Shown: positions 1 through 9,208 of the stretch, in pieces
Layout of the letters: each line of letters starts with the position of its first letter
Numbering within the stretch: position 1 is the stretch's first letter
NCBI GenBank assembly: GCA_049487715.1
Contig: CP150552.1
Span: 186,001-250,000 of the forward strand
DNA: 64,000 bases
Direction: 5' to 3'
From: Pycnococcus provasolii
Taxonomy: Eukaryota > Chlorophyta > Pseudoscourfieldiophyceae > Pseudoscourfieldiales
Translations under genes and position numbers: made by a program
The notes under the pieces: model-generated
Told to the model about the DNA's origin: nothing
Seen by the model: only the letters and a program-made list of their open reading frames with translations
The model's database searches: none

Positions 1-3000
1 TACCTCATGGTCTCTCCGAAGTGAACACGACAGTACCAACCATGCCGGAGAATCCTCGCGTGCTGACGTACGAGTGCGTCGATCAATCTGGCAACCGCGC
101 GGAGACGCAACGCCGAGTGTACATTCTGGACAGTAGATGCACGCAAGCTTCTCAGAGAACTGGATATCGCGAGTATGTATGCCCAGGCATATATGTGAGC
201 GATGAGACGCCGGCCTGCAGCGTCTATGGCGTCTGCACCGAGGGTTCCGCGTGGTCGTCTCCAGATGCAGAGACAGCCGAGCTCCCTGCGGCATCAGCGC
301 CGATTGATGCCATACCACCACGCATCTTGCTTGTTGGCATAAAGCAGGGATCGCTCATGGCACGGACCGCAGACGGCACTCTCGTTCTTCGAGAGGAGGT
401 GATGCAGGGCCAATCTTACATCGATCCTGGATACGTCTGCCTGGATCAGACAGATGGCGACATTAGCGACAGTGTGAGCGTGTTCGGCAAAGCGGCTGTT
501 GACACGAGGCGTCCAACACTCGACCCCTTTGTGATACGCTACACATGCACAGACCTTGCGGGAGTTCGTGCTCAGGAGGTGCAAAGATGGATTACCGTAA
601 TTTCTCAATGCGCCGGCGGCGAGGCAACCTGCGATGATGGCAGCTGTCCCGTGGATGGATACTGCATTGCAAGTGAGCCAACTGCCTTTGACGCTGCACA
701 GATACCCGAAAAGATTTTAGAGGACGAGCCACCAACCATCACGCTGGTTGGAGACGAGATTGTCGAGATTGATGGCGGAGGATATGCGAAGTGTAGCGAG
801 GGCCTTGTTGCTTCCGCACTCTGTGATCGTGGTGTGACGGCAAGGGATACTACGGACGGTGATCTCACGCCTTACGTCATGGCATGTGGTCGAACTTTCC
901 AAAAAGAAGGTCTTGCCGGATGTGCGATCAGCGGCGCCGACTATCCAGGAATGTATGAGATTGCGTATAGCGTTAGTGACAGTGCTGGAAACGAGGCTCG
1001 TATGGTGCGCAAGGTCATGATCCTCGTCCAATGTGATGCTGGAATGGTGCGATGCAAGGACGGCGTTACGTGCGTACCTGAGGGTAAGCCTTGCGAGTCG
1101 GACATTGCCCCTGAGATCGAGCAGGCGGCGGAACCACCCGCGATGGCGATGCCACCAAATGTCACGTTGCTAGGCCCGGCAGTCTTGACGTTGCCACGCT
1201 TTGCCACATACACGTCGTGCGCTTCTGATAAACTTTCCACAGATCGTGCGCTGTGTGACCAAGGAGCTATCGCTCACGATGATGTCGATGGCAATCTCAC
1301 CGACTCCTTGCTTGTTTGCCCTCCAGAGTCGTGCATGCCATTCGGATGCCCAGGCCACGAATTATGGCGCAAGGGTGTTCACAGCTGCGTCAATACGTCG
1401 ACACCTGTAGGAACGGTGTTCACGGTAGATTTCGTCGTGTTTGACACCAACGGCGAGCACGCATCCGCGGCACGTACCATCACAATCGGCGTGCCATGCC
1501 CAGAAGGACAGTACTGGTGTCCAGCCAATTCTCCAATGGGCCGATGCGAAATGGCTGCATGCGAAACAATCGAGAGTCTCGCAAATGCCGACAATCTGCC
1601 CCCCTTTTTGCAAACGGGCGCGGACTTTGCGCTCGGGCCAACAATCGAATGGCGAACACCGTCTCGCGACGAAATGCCCTTTGGCTTCGTCTACGGGCAG
1701 ACACCCTGGAAGAAATTGGGCACCTCGAGTAGTGCGGCAAGTCCTGTCGCCCCTTGCACGGGAGAATTGGTGAATGCAATCTTCCCACAATGTGCTGCCA
1801 CGGCTCGTGACAGAGCCGACGGAGATGTGTCTTTCACGCTCAAGGTAACAAATCAGGGAGACTGTACACCCGCTGTTCTGGGGTCAGGCCTGTGTCCACC
1901 AGGCATACATCACTTCTTTTTCTCTGCTGCCGATTTCGACGGAAATGTTGGAAATGGTGACACCGCGATTGAAATTGAAGTATTGCAGGGATGGCAGGAG
2001 ACGTATCATATGTTCGCCAAAGGCAACTGCAGCTTTCTTCTCGACCCACGAACACCTGAGAGCTCGAGCGTACGCACCGCCGTTGCGTCGACTCTTGCAC
2101 TACCGGTCGGGCGGGTGCGCATTGACACGTGCTCGCAAGACCCATCGCTCGGGCGTCGCATGGGTGAACTGGCGGCACGTGTGCGTGCTTACGTTGTTCG
2201 AGCATACGGCGATGGTGGCCCACTACGCCCCGAGCAGTACGGTGCAAACCGGCGAAGCAGCAGCAATGTGAATGGACACCCTTACGCCGGAGGTATCGAC
2301 GCTGGTGAGTTGATATCCTTCAAATTTGACGATGCCGAAGAGGAGAGCGCAGATCCAAATGGCTCGTGGGCGGAGAACGCGCGCATTGAATCAGTATCCA
2401 TTGCAGCTGATGATTTTGCAAAGCGTCTGACAAACCTGACGGCTGACACAAATGCGATCCAGAAGGGCAGCGTTGACATAGAGGACAGTGCAATCGACTT
2501 ACGCGCAGTCGCTGACTCGATCGCCACGTCCTTTGACGAGGGCATGCGGGCGTCGCTTACCCAACAGGATGAAATGTCATCGACCGCGACTGATTTTTCA
2601 CAGTTGCTGGAACAAACGCAAGATTTGGCTGAAAATGCAACACTCGCAGCATCCTCAATCGCAAACAACACCTACGAGGTGCAGAAGCGCAAGGATCAAC
2701 TGCAAGAGATGATTGAGGCGGTATTCACAGCTGTGTCTGACACGAGCGGTGTTGCCTCAAACACTTCGACGGAGTGTCGTGGTGCGAATGGCGCACGGCA
2801 CATGTACTACAGCATCGGTTCATCGAGTGCGCTTCAGAATCAAGGTGGCACTTCCTCGACTGTGCCAACGAGCAACTCGAATGGCACGCAATCACGTCGC
2901 CAGCTACGCACCGTCGCAAGACGAGTGCTTCGTGTAAAGTCAGGGACGCGTGCGAGCAAAAACATCCGCGATACAGGCTCAGGTATGATTCCTGAAGAAA

Positions 3001-5924
3001 GCTTGGCTGGATATGCGCAGAGCGACTTCTCTCAAGAAGAAACTCGATTCTCGCGGTACGACGGTTATCATCGACCGCGCACATTCGGTAGCCTACGGGT
3101 GGTGGGCGGAATTCTTGTCACGCAGCGCCGCACATCTCGCGACACGGGATGTCGTGCCCGTACACGTTCGCACTTGGCTGGGCAGAAAGCAACGGCACGA
3201 TGGCGCTTTGGGGAACTCTACCCCGAAGCACATTGCCCGCACAACGCAATGTCGACGTTTGGCTTTGATCCAATATTTACACGCCTTGATATGCCCTCGA
3301 ACGTAGGCCGCGAAGCTAGCCGCAATTATCCTGGGGGCCTGTACAATCCTTCAATGCGGCCTATGAAAAGTGCATACTACAATGCTTCCGAGCTCGTCAC
3401 GCCAGACGTTCCATGGGCTTTCTTCAGCCGAGAGTACGAGGCGTGTGTTGGGAAACCGTGCGCGAATTTAGCAGCGGATGCCGAGCATGCCCTCTTTGAC
3501 GTATACGTCGATGGCAGTCTGATGAAGGGCCGTGCACAGCTTCTACTCGGGTACCTTTACCTAGCTCGTTTTGTGGACCGCCGCACGCGCGACGTCGACA
3601 TTCGTGTGGTTATGCACAATGAGGAGGCGCAACTTCTGGTTGACATGCTCGTTTCCATAGAAGTTACATCGCAGGGGGTGCTCGTTTCCACCGCTTCCGT
3701 TCGTTCCTTGCCTTTAGTCGATTTTTTCGACGGAAAGTTGAAAAACGCCTTGCTCTTCGCCGCGGAAGTGGCTATTTGCTTGATTGCCATAGCACTCTGC
3801 ATAAACTCGGCTCAAGGCGCACGCAAGTTCGCACATCTCTTCTACGAGTCCGTCGTGATGCGACTCAAACAACGCGTCGTGAGGCGTCATTTTTTCACGG
3901 ACATGTGGCTGCTTGTTGTTGAGGCGCTCAAGATCTCGATTCCTCTATGCTTGCTTGCCGCCAGTGCCGTGCACCTTTCGTACTACCTCAAGTACGCACG
4001 CGGTTTCACATATGGACAGAATTATCGCTGGTACGATGGAGATGGATCGTCGGCGGCGCGTCCATTGCTCCTGAAGCGCGATGCGCCACCTCAGCCTGTC
4101 ATCGAGGGTTATCCACGTGGCGTATTTCGCCATACACTGCCCCCAGACACATCTGAGCGCGATCAGTACTTGCGACTTCTGGATAAATGCGACGAGATGT
4201 CTCTTCTCTATACAATTTATGTTGGACTTCAGGCTCCCATTTTCCTTGGCATCGCCTTTAACATTGCTCGTCTTTTCATGGCGATTCCTGGACTACGCGC
4301 GTATATGCGCACGCTAAAGCGCGCTCTGCCCCACACGGCATTGTTAGTGGGCGTGTTTGTCATGTTCACTGCGCTCTGTGCGTACGCCGCCCATCTGCTG
4401 ATTGGAGACCGGTTCGAGCGATTGTCACGCGCGCAGCGTGCGATCCAGAGTTTTGCGGAATACACGTTTGGCGACACATCTACCCTGAATTCTGGCAAAG
4501 TTCTGGGAAGGGAAGGGGGCGTGCTCATGCTTCCATCCGAGATTTTTGGTGTCTTAGTCGTGAGCATCTTCTACCCACTCGTTACCACCTTTGTGCTTTT
4601 GCAGTTCATCGTCGCAGTGCTCGTTGGTTTCTTTGGCGAGGAAACGCAGCGCCGCAAAGCCAACGAGCGCTTTCTCAACCAGCATGAGACGCGGAGCGAA
4701 CGGTACGCGCGGCGTGCAATGCGCGGAGAGGATAAAGTGGGCTTTGCCGTGGATCGAGCGAGCAATCATATGAGTGCCATCTTCTACTGCATTGGGTGGA
4801 AAAACGTTGCCGCTTACGCGTTCACGGGAGACATGAACTGGCTAGATCCGAGGGGAGAATCGGCATTTTCAAGCAAACCGACGGTGTCTAATTCCGCGCA
4901 TCATCCGCAAAACGATGGCAAGGAGGAGGAGGATGCTGATAATATCTTTTCTAGTGCTCCGGAGCTTCCGACCACGCCTCATGCTCATGCCAAGGCTGTA
5001 TCGCTAGTCCGCGAGATGACCAAAAAACCCTTTCAAGGCGACGGCTTCAACAGTGACGACGATGGCGAGCTCAGTCCTAATAAGGGAGAGAAGAAGAGTA
5101 CGGGTGCCTTGGACGTGAGGCGAAAGAACGTGCGTCAAAGATTTGGCGTTCACGTCGACACGGCACAATACCTTCGAATGAACCAAGCGAATCGGTATGA
5201 GCTCGTGGCTCCGGTGATTGGTCTGCTTGGACCAAAGGCGCTTGAGGCGATTCTGCATTGGATACATCAACACACGCATCCTGACCTGCATGACGAGCAG
5301 ATGGCATCGAGCACAGTTCACGATGCACTGCAACACTTCGCAAGCGGCAAGCACAGAAAACGCCTTGAACGACACCACAGACAACGCCACTCCACGGATG
5401 ATGTGGTCACGGCGTCAATTCGAGAGGAGATCACCAACGATGCATGTGCCCGGCTCGCAAAACGCATTGTTCACGACATTGGCCACCGAGCAGGCACCGA
5501 GTTTGATCTGTTGCATGGCCGTGACCTTTCCATGGCTGTGCTGCGTCGCGCTCGAGACACCGCGAAAGGCATGAGTGCGGTGACTGCAGACACGTTTGTG
5601 TTGAATATGTCATTCCGTGAGGAGGTGCTTTCCATGAAGCACCGCCGGCCTACGCGTGTTGCATCGCTGCGTCGTAGACTTAGGAAACAACTAAATGTGG
5701 TTTTGGATGTGCCTTCCGGTTGTTCGATGTTCCTCGGTACCATGCTGACCAAGCTCTGCGGCAAGAAGCAACATGGCAAGGAGCCGAGCGCGCTGGATCG
5801 ACTGCGCAGTGTGCCAGAATGGAGCGTGATGGACAAGTCGATGGATGGGCATGCCGTTGCGACGTCACGAAACGTCATGGGCCGACGTGAGATGATCCTG
5901 CACGTGTTGTACAACGAGCAGTGA
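1..5924 (+). CDS. Polycystin/PKD2-type cation channel with DUF5011-like ectodomain (5' partial)
   Basis: The reading frame is open from base 3 with no upstream stop, so the gene begins outside the window; about 1970 codons are visible without an intron. The first ~680 residues hold Ig-like modules, each with a D-x-x-DGD/N-(L/I/V) signature (around residues 141, 275, 418 and 597) and a closing Y-x-x-x-D-x-x-G-N-type strand. This is the pattern of DUF5011/HYR-type extracellular repeats. A helical stretch (~790-900) and a polycystin-mucolipin-like region (~1120-1230) follow. Hydrophobic segments lie near 1237-1258, 1294-1322, 1395-1423, 1435-1463 and 1513-1540, as in a PKD channel. The cytoplasmic tail of ~420 residues is polar and basic. 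Family knowledge: polycystins are cation channels, often ciliary. A role in flagellar or surface mechanosensing is inference. The channel call rests on topology and overall pattern. Confidence 0.72.
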   Translation, partial: PHGLSEVNTTVPTMPENPRVLTYECVDQSGNRAETQRRVYILDSRCTQASQRTGYREYVCPGIYVSDETPACSVYGVCTEGSAWSSPDAETAELPAASAPIDAIPPRILLVGIKQGSLMARTADGTLVLREEVMQGQSYIDPGYVCLDQTDGDISDSVSVFGKAAVDTRRPTLDPFVIRYTCTDLAGVRAQEVQRWITVISQCAGGEATCDDGSCPVDGYCIASEPTAFDAAQIPEKILEDEPPTITLVGDEIVEIDGGGYAKCSEGLVASALCDRGVTARDTTDGDLTPYVMACGRTFQKEGLAGCAISGADYPGMYEIAYSVSDSAGNEARMVRKVMILVQCDAGMVRCKDGVTCVPEGKPCESDIAPEIEQAAEPPAMAMPPNVTLLGPAVLTLPRFATYTSCASDKLSTDRALCDQGAIAHDDVDGNLTDSLLVCPPESCMPFGCPGHELWRKGVHSCVNTSTPVGTVFTVDFVVFDTNGEHASAARTITIGVPCPEGQYWCPANSPMGRCEMAACETIESLANADNLPPFLQTGADFALGPTIEWRTPSRDEMPFGFVYGQTPWKKLGTSSSAASPVAPCTGELVNAIFPQCAATARDRADGDVSFTLKVTNQGDCTPAVLGSGLCPPGIHHFFFSAADFDGNVGNGDTAIEIEVLQGWQETYHMFAKGNCSFLLDPRTPESSSVRTAVASTLALPVGRVRIDTCSQDPSLGRRMGELAARVRAYVVRAYGDGGPLRPEQYGANRRSSSNVNGHPYAGGIDAGELISFKFDDAEEESADPNGSWAENARIESVSIAADDFAKRLTNLTADTNAIQKGSVDIEDSAIDLRAVADSIATSFDEGMRASLTQQDEMSSTATDFSQLLEQTQDLAENATLAASSIANNTYEVQKRKDQLQEMIEAVFTAVSDTSGVASNTSTECRGANGARHMYYSIGSSSALQNQGGTSSTVPTSNSNGTQSRRQLRTVARRVLRVKSGTRASKNIRDTGSGMIPEESLAGYAQSDFSQEETRFSRYDGYHRPRTFGSLRVVGGILVTQRRTSRDTGCRARTRSHLAGQKATARWRFGELYPEAHCPHNAMSTFGFDPIFTRLDMPSNVGREASRNYPGGLYNPSMRPMKSAYYNASELVTPDVPWAFFSREYEACVGKPCANLAADAEHALFDVYVDGSLMKGRAQLLLGYLYLARFVDRRTRDVDIRVVMHNEEAQLLVDMLVSIEVTSQGVLVSTASVRSLPLVDFFDGKLKNALLFAAEVAICLIAIALCINSAQGARKFAHLFYESVVMRLKQRVVRRHFFTDMWLLVVEALKISIPLCLLAASAVHLSYYLKYARGFTYGQNYRWYDGDGSSAARPLLLKRDAPPQPVIEGYPRGVFRHTLPPDTSERDQYLRLLDKCDEMSLLYTIYVGLQAPIFLGIAFNIARLFMAIPGLRAYMRTLKRALPHTALLVGVFVMFTALCAYAAHLLIGDRFERLSRAQRAIQSFAEYTFGDTSTLNSGKVLGREGGVLMLPSEIFGVLVVSIFYPLVTTFVLLQFIVAVLVGFFGEETQRRKANERFLNQHETRSERYARRAMRGEDKVGFAVDRASNHMSAIFYCIGWKNVAAYAFTGDMNWLDPRGESAFSSKPTVSNSAHHPQNDGKEEEDADNIFSSAPELPTTPHAHAKAVSLVREMTKKPFQGDGFNSDDDGELSPNKGEKKSTGALDVRRKNVRQRFGVHVDTAQYLRMNQANRYELVAPVIGLLGPKALEAILHWIHQHTHPDLHDEQMASSTVHDALQHFASGKHRKRLERHHRQRHSTDDVVTASIREEITNDACARLAKRIVHDIGHRAGTEFDLLHGRDLSMAVLRRARDTAKGMSAVTADTFVLNMSFREEVLSMKHRRPTRVASLRRRLRKQLNVVLDVPSGCSMFLGTMLTKLCGKKQHGKEPSALDRLRSVPEWSVMDKSMDGHAVATSRNVMGRREMILHVLYNEQ

Positions 5925-6380
5925 TGTGACGTACTTTACCACCCTATCGTAGTACCTACCGGTACTGTACAGTACCGTACGGTACAGTACAGTACTGTAC
6001 ATACTAACTCCTTAAATTATAGTACTGTATTAGTAAAAATTAGCTCTATGTACTGTAACTTTTCATTGCTCGCGAAGTGGAACAAAAGTCCAAACGTTAA
6101 GGCGAGGCCTTATGTTAGTTTAAAAGGTAATTTAGCGCAACCACCACCCGACCATAGACTAGTACTACAGTAGTGCTTAGTCTAGTGGCAAGATTCACTC
6201 GGAAAGAAAGGAAAGGTGGTCAATCCAGACAGCCAGAAGAATTAAAATTGGCCGGCCGACTGGTGGCCGGCCGCAAACTTGCTTCCTTTTTCTTTCTTTC
6301 CCCGCTATCTTACGGGGAGATTTTTCTAGTTGGTAAGACGAAAAATCTTCCCCGCCCCTTCTGAACCACACAACTCTGAG
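5925..6380. other. Gene-free interval with a cluster of GTAC palindromes
   Basis: AT-rich spacer between the polycystin stop and the histidine-phosphatase start. At 5956-6002 it carries overlapping TACTGTAC/GTACGGTAC palindromes, with more TACTGTA copies near 6021 and 6049. It also contains a GGCCGGCC-type inverted repeat near 6250-6272. I see no convincing ORF or RNA gene. Confidence 0.6.
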
Positions 6381-7133
6381 ATGGTGTCGCGTGTTGTCGG
6401 CGCGCCGTCGTCGAAAGTGCTTTGTGGCCGCCGTCTGTGTGCAATGGCCAACATGTCATCTCCGTTCTCGTCATCTCCGCCTCGTGCGACAGGAGGAGAG
6501 GAGGTGGTGGCGCGCGCAGCCTCTGACAAAGTGATTCATCTCGTTCGACACGGTCAGACGGAAATGAACGTTTATCTCGGTGAAAATCACTGGGCTGATC
6601 CTAACTTCAAAGACCCACTTTTGTGGGATACGCGTTTGACGCCGAGGGGCCAGCAGCAGGCGCAGTCTCTTTCCATAGTCACGAGCACGCTCTCGCCAAG
6701 ACCGGAAGTCGTCGCCGTGTCTCCGCTGACGCGTGCGATGCACACGGCGCAGCTGGCGTTTCCGAGTTATCAGAGTGAGGTTCGGTGGGTTGCCCAGCCG
6801 GACGCACGCGAGCGGCTCTTCCACAGCTCAGACATTGGACGACCCGTTGACGAACTTCGAAGCGACGGCTATCACTTTGTCGACTACAGCTTGATTGAAG
6901 AGGAGGAAACTTGGTGGGGAGGCGATCCCTACGTGCTTAAGCCGCTCGAGCCGGAGGAGTCATTTAAAGGTCGCATGGTGAACTTGACGAGGTGGCTTGC
7001 ATCCCTCGACGAAGATTGCGTTGCGCTTGTCTGTCACTGGGGTGTCCTGTATCACTTGACGGATCGCCAGTTTGCCAACTGCGAGCTGATGACGATGCGT
7101 TTGGGCGATTTGACGACGTTCAAAGAAGTATAA
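6381..7133 (+). CDS. Histidine phosphatase (phosphoglycerate mutase-like)
   Basis: A 250-residue protein of the histidine phosphatase superfamily. The phospho-acceptor motif LVRHGQTEMN is at residues ~53-62, and the second catalytic histidine is in VCHWG near residue 218. An E-x-x-WWGGDP segment between them resembles plant cytosolic phosphoglycerate-mutase-like proteins (the At2g17280 type), which hydrolyse phosphate esters; the substrate here is unknown. The first ~45 residues are Ser/Arg-rich and could be an organelle transit peptide or poorly conserved leader. ATG 6381 was chosen because the frame opens upstream only with a TTG (6330). A second ATG lies about 25 codons further in. Family assignment is firm; dPGM activity itself is not implied. 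Confidence 0.85.
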   Translation: MVSRVVGAPSSKVLCGRRLCAMANMSSPFSSSPPRATGGEEVVARAASDKVIHLVRHGQTEMNVYLGENHWADPNFKDPLLWDTRLTPRGQQQAQSLSIVTSTLSPRPEVVAVSPLTRAMHTAQLAFPSYQSEVRWVAQPDARERLFHSSDIGRPVDELRSDGYHFVDYSLIEEEETWWGGDPYVLKPLEPEESFKGRMVNLTRWLASLDEDCVALVCHWGVLYHLTDRQFANCELMTMRLGDLTTFKEV

Positions 7134-7221
7134 AAGTTTTCAGCTTTTCTTTTTCTTCTGTTTGTTCTTCATTTTCTCAAAAACACAGTCGTTGATTACA
7201 CGGTTATACTTGTACATGTCG

Positions 7222-8844
7222 TCACGAGCCTGAGCACCATCCAGTCAGAATCTTAAGGTCGGTTAGCATCAGCTTAAGCGCAGCTGTCCACAGCTCGTTG
7301 CGATTCAAGCTCAGTTTGATGGTTTTGCCATCAATGCGGTCTCCTTCGATGCGATGTGGCAGCGCAAACGCGTCTGTGCTTGGCACGCCGCGAGCGAGAT
7401 CTTTGCTCCTCGCGAACGACCCGAGTTCGTCCAAGCACGCCAAAAAACCAACCATCGCGCGATCGTAGCGCGCAGACCAAAACACGTTCACGGGCCCGTA
7501 CAGCTCGTACACACCCTTGCGATCGGCGACGCGCGGAGTGCTTCCCATTGGCAGAAGGCGATGCTGCGTGAACGTCACGCGGCAGTGGTTCGCAAGGCTC
7601 TGCAGGAGCAGGCACGCCTGGCCCCAAGCTGCGTTGATTTCGTCCCACTCCACGGGAATGCCGGGCATGCGCCCAAGGCGAAATCCGCTGATGGTCCCGA
7701 ACGGGCCGTCGTGCCAGATGTGAAACGCATCCTCGAGCACGTTCGCGCATCGTAGTACCTGCAGCTGTGCATTTGCAACGTCGAGCTGCCTGAGCACGTA
7801 GTCGCGCTCCTCGAGGTGGTCATGAAGCTCCAAATGGTGTGCGTTCATCGCGTGGTGGTGCGCCTCCTCGAGCAGTGCGACGCTCGCCTCCGCTCCTCGC
7901 AGGCTCTGCAGCTCTGCCTCCACCGCCGCGAGCTCAGCGCGCAGGGCAGCACACCTTTCCGACGACGATGCGTCCTTGTCGTCGTCGTCGTCGTCCTGCT
8001 CCTCCTTTTCCTCGGCGTCGTCGTCGCCGTCGTCTTCTCGACCACTTGAGGTGGTCACGTCGCCTCGTTCCGCCTCGAGTCGTGCAATAGCCGCTTCGTA
8101 AGCAGCCGCTTCCTCCTCGGCGTCTTCCGCCTGTCTCGTGAGTTCCTCGAGCACGAGCGCGGCGCACTCCGTGCACAGCGGGTGCTTGACTTCTCCCGTA
8201 TCGAGCGTTTCGTTCGCGACGTCGAACATGCGAGAGAGCGCCTTGACGTGCGCGTCGAGCGACATGGTATTAATTTGGTTGGGTGACGTCCTGCTTTGGT
8301 TATTCGCGGTGATTGGGAATCCGCCAATTCTCATTTCGTCTGCGACGTTCGCCGCCTCGCGGTCGTGAAGCATCACGAAACTTTCGTCCATGAGCGAGAG
8401 CGGTTGTGTCGTCGCCGTCGTCGTCGACGCACCAGCACTATCATCACCACTACCACTCGCACGGTTTATTGCACCACCACCACCACGTGCACCTCGACTT
8501 TGATTGGATTGAGCATTTTCCTGTGAAGAAACCAATAAGGACTCTGCTGCTGCTGCTGCTGCTGATTCGAGAGAGATGGCATCGCGAGTCCTAGGGCCAT
8601 CACTCTCGTGAGGCCTCACCTGCAAGCTCTCGAGAGTGGACCCAATATTATCTGGGAGAGTGGATTGGTTTTCTTCTTCAGGAGGCGAGAAAGACGCTGA
8701 GGCTGAGGCTGAGGCTGAAGAGAGAGACGTCAAAGAAACAGGCACATGCTCAGACTCACTCTGAGAGAGGGTGATCTTCAACGAGCACTGCGCACACACG
8801 AACGAAGGTAAAGGACGAGTGGCATTGTCATTGCCGGACGCCAT
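7222..8844 (-). CDS. ATG6: Beclin-1/ATG6 autophagy protein
   Basis: 540 residues. The N-terminus has CAQC (residues 17-20), the first half of a zinc-knuckle-like pair; HPLCTEC (~222-228) is the second, as in ATG6/Beclin. A coiled coil with a long Glu/Asp run follows (~228-330). The C-terminal BARA domain is unmistakable: FHIWHDGPFGTI, FRLGRMPGIPVEW and EINAAWGQ at ~375-410. Beclin is a subunit of the class III PI3-kinase (VPS34) complexes in autophagy and endosomal sorting. The frame stays open upstream to 9243, but that extension reads through a retroelement repeat and is compositionally odd, so the start was placed at MASGNDN (8844), directly before the conserved CxxC. The retroelement end lies 55 bp upstream of this start. 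Confidence 0.93.
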   Translation of the reverse strand: MASGNDNATRPLPSFVCAQCSLKITLSQSESEHVPVSLTSLSSASASASASFSPPEEENQSTLPDNIGSTLESLQVRPHESDGPRTRDAISLESAAAAAAESLLVSSQENAQSNQSRGARGGGGAINRASGSGDDSAGASTTTATTQPLSLMDESFVMLHDREAANVADEMRIGGFPITANNQSRTSPNQINTMSLDAHVKALSRMFDVANETLDTGEVKHPLCTECAALVLEELTRQAEDAEEEAAAYEAAIARLEAERGDVTTSSGREDDGDDDAEEKEEQDDDDDDKDASSSERCAALRAELAAVEAELQSLRGAEASVALLEEAHHHAMNAHHLELHDHLEERDYVLRQLDVANAQLQVLRCANVLEDAFHIWHDGPFGTISGFRLGRMPGIPVEWDEINAAWGQACLLLQSLANHCRVTFTQHRLLPMGSTPRVADRKGVYELYGPVNVFWSARYDRAMVGFLACLDELGSFARSKDLARGVPSTDAFALPHRIEGDRIDGKTIKLSLNRNELWTAALKLMLTDLKILTGWCSGS

Positions 8845-8898
8845 ATTCCCGGGAATATGAAAAATTCTGAAATTCGGACGCCGAGGAAAAATCCGCGG

Positions 8899-8919
8899 AT
8901 GTCTCGAGAGAGAGTGGTC
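8899..8919. repeat. Split direct repeat B2 of the PAT-like element
   Basis: A 21-bp sequence beginning ATGTCTCGAGAGAGAG is identical to 9165-9185. It forms the outer 3' end of the element in coding orientation, 55 bp from the ATG6 start codon. Confidence 0.75.
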
Positions 8920-9082
8920 CGAATCAGGCTGTTGGGTTACAAAACGCAAAAAGGGTGAATTCGGTCGGAAGAAAGGCGGACTTGCAAGTCCGCGGAAACG
9001 AAGAAAACGGTAATATCTCTCGCAGACAAGTGGAAGGTGTCTCACGGGAGGGAAGACGTGCAACAAAGACAAAAAGGGTGGG

Positions 9083-9165
9083 TACTGAGAGGGAAACGAA
9101 GAAAACTTATCTTCGTAGATTTTCTCTCTCAGAGAGACACCCCGAATACGACTGTATTCGGCACA
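9083..9165. repeat. Split direct repeat A2 of the PAT-like element
   Basis: 83 bp identical to 11994-12076. Each copy holds two inverted repeats: CTGAGAG...CTCTCAG, and CGAATAC with a 4-bp spacer before GTATTCG. The second could serve as a recombinase-binding site (inference). Confidence 0.85.
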
Positions 9166-9185
9166 TGTCTCGAGAGAGAGTGGTC
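9165..9185. repeat. Split direct repeat B1, abutting A2
   Basis: 21 bp identical to 8899-8919. It shares one base with A2, giving the B1A2 junction expected if the element replicates through a circle joining B2 to A1. Confidence 0.75.
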
Positions 9186-9208
9186 TCAGGTTTGAGCAGG
9201 CTGAGACG

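Noticed and set aside
1362-1790. Long minus-strand frame opposite the polycystin gene
   Set aside because: Shadow of the coding strand; no recognisable motif and compositionally explained by the sense codons.
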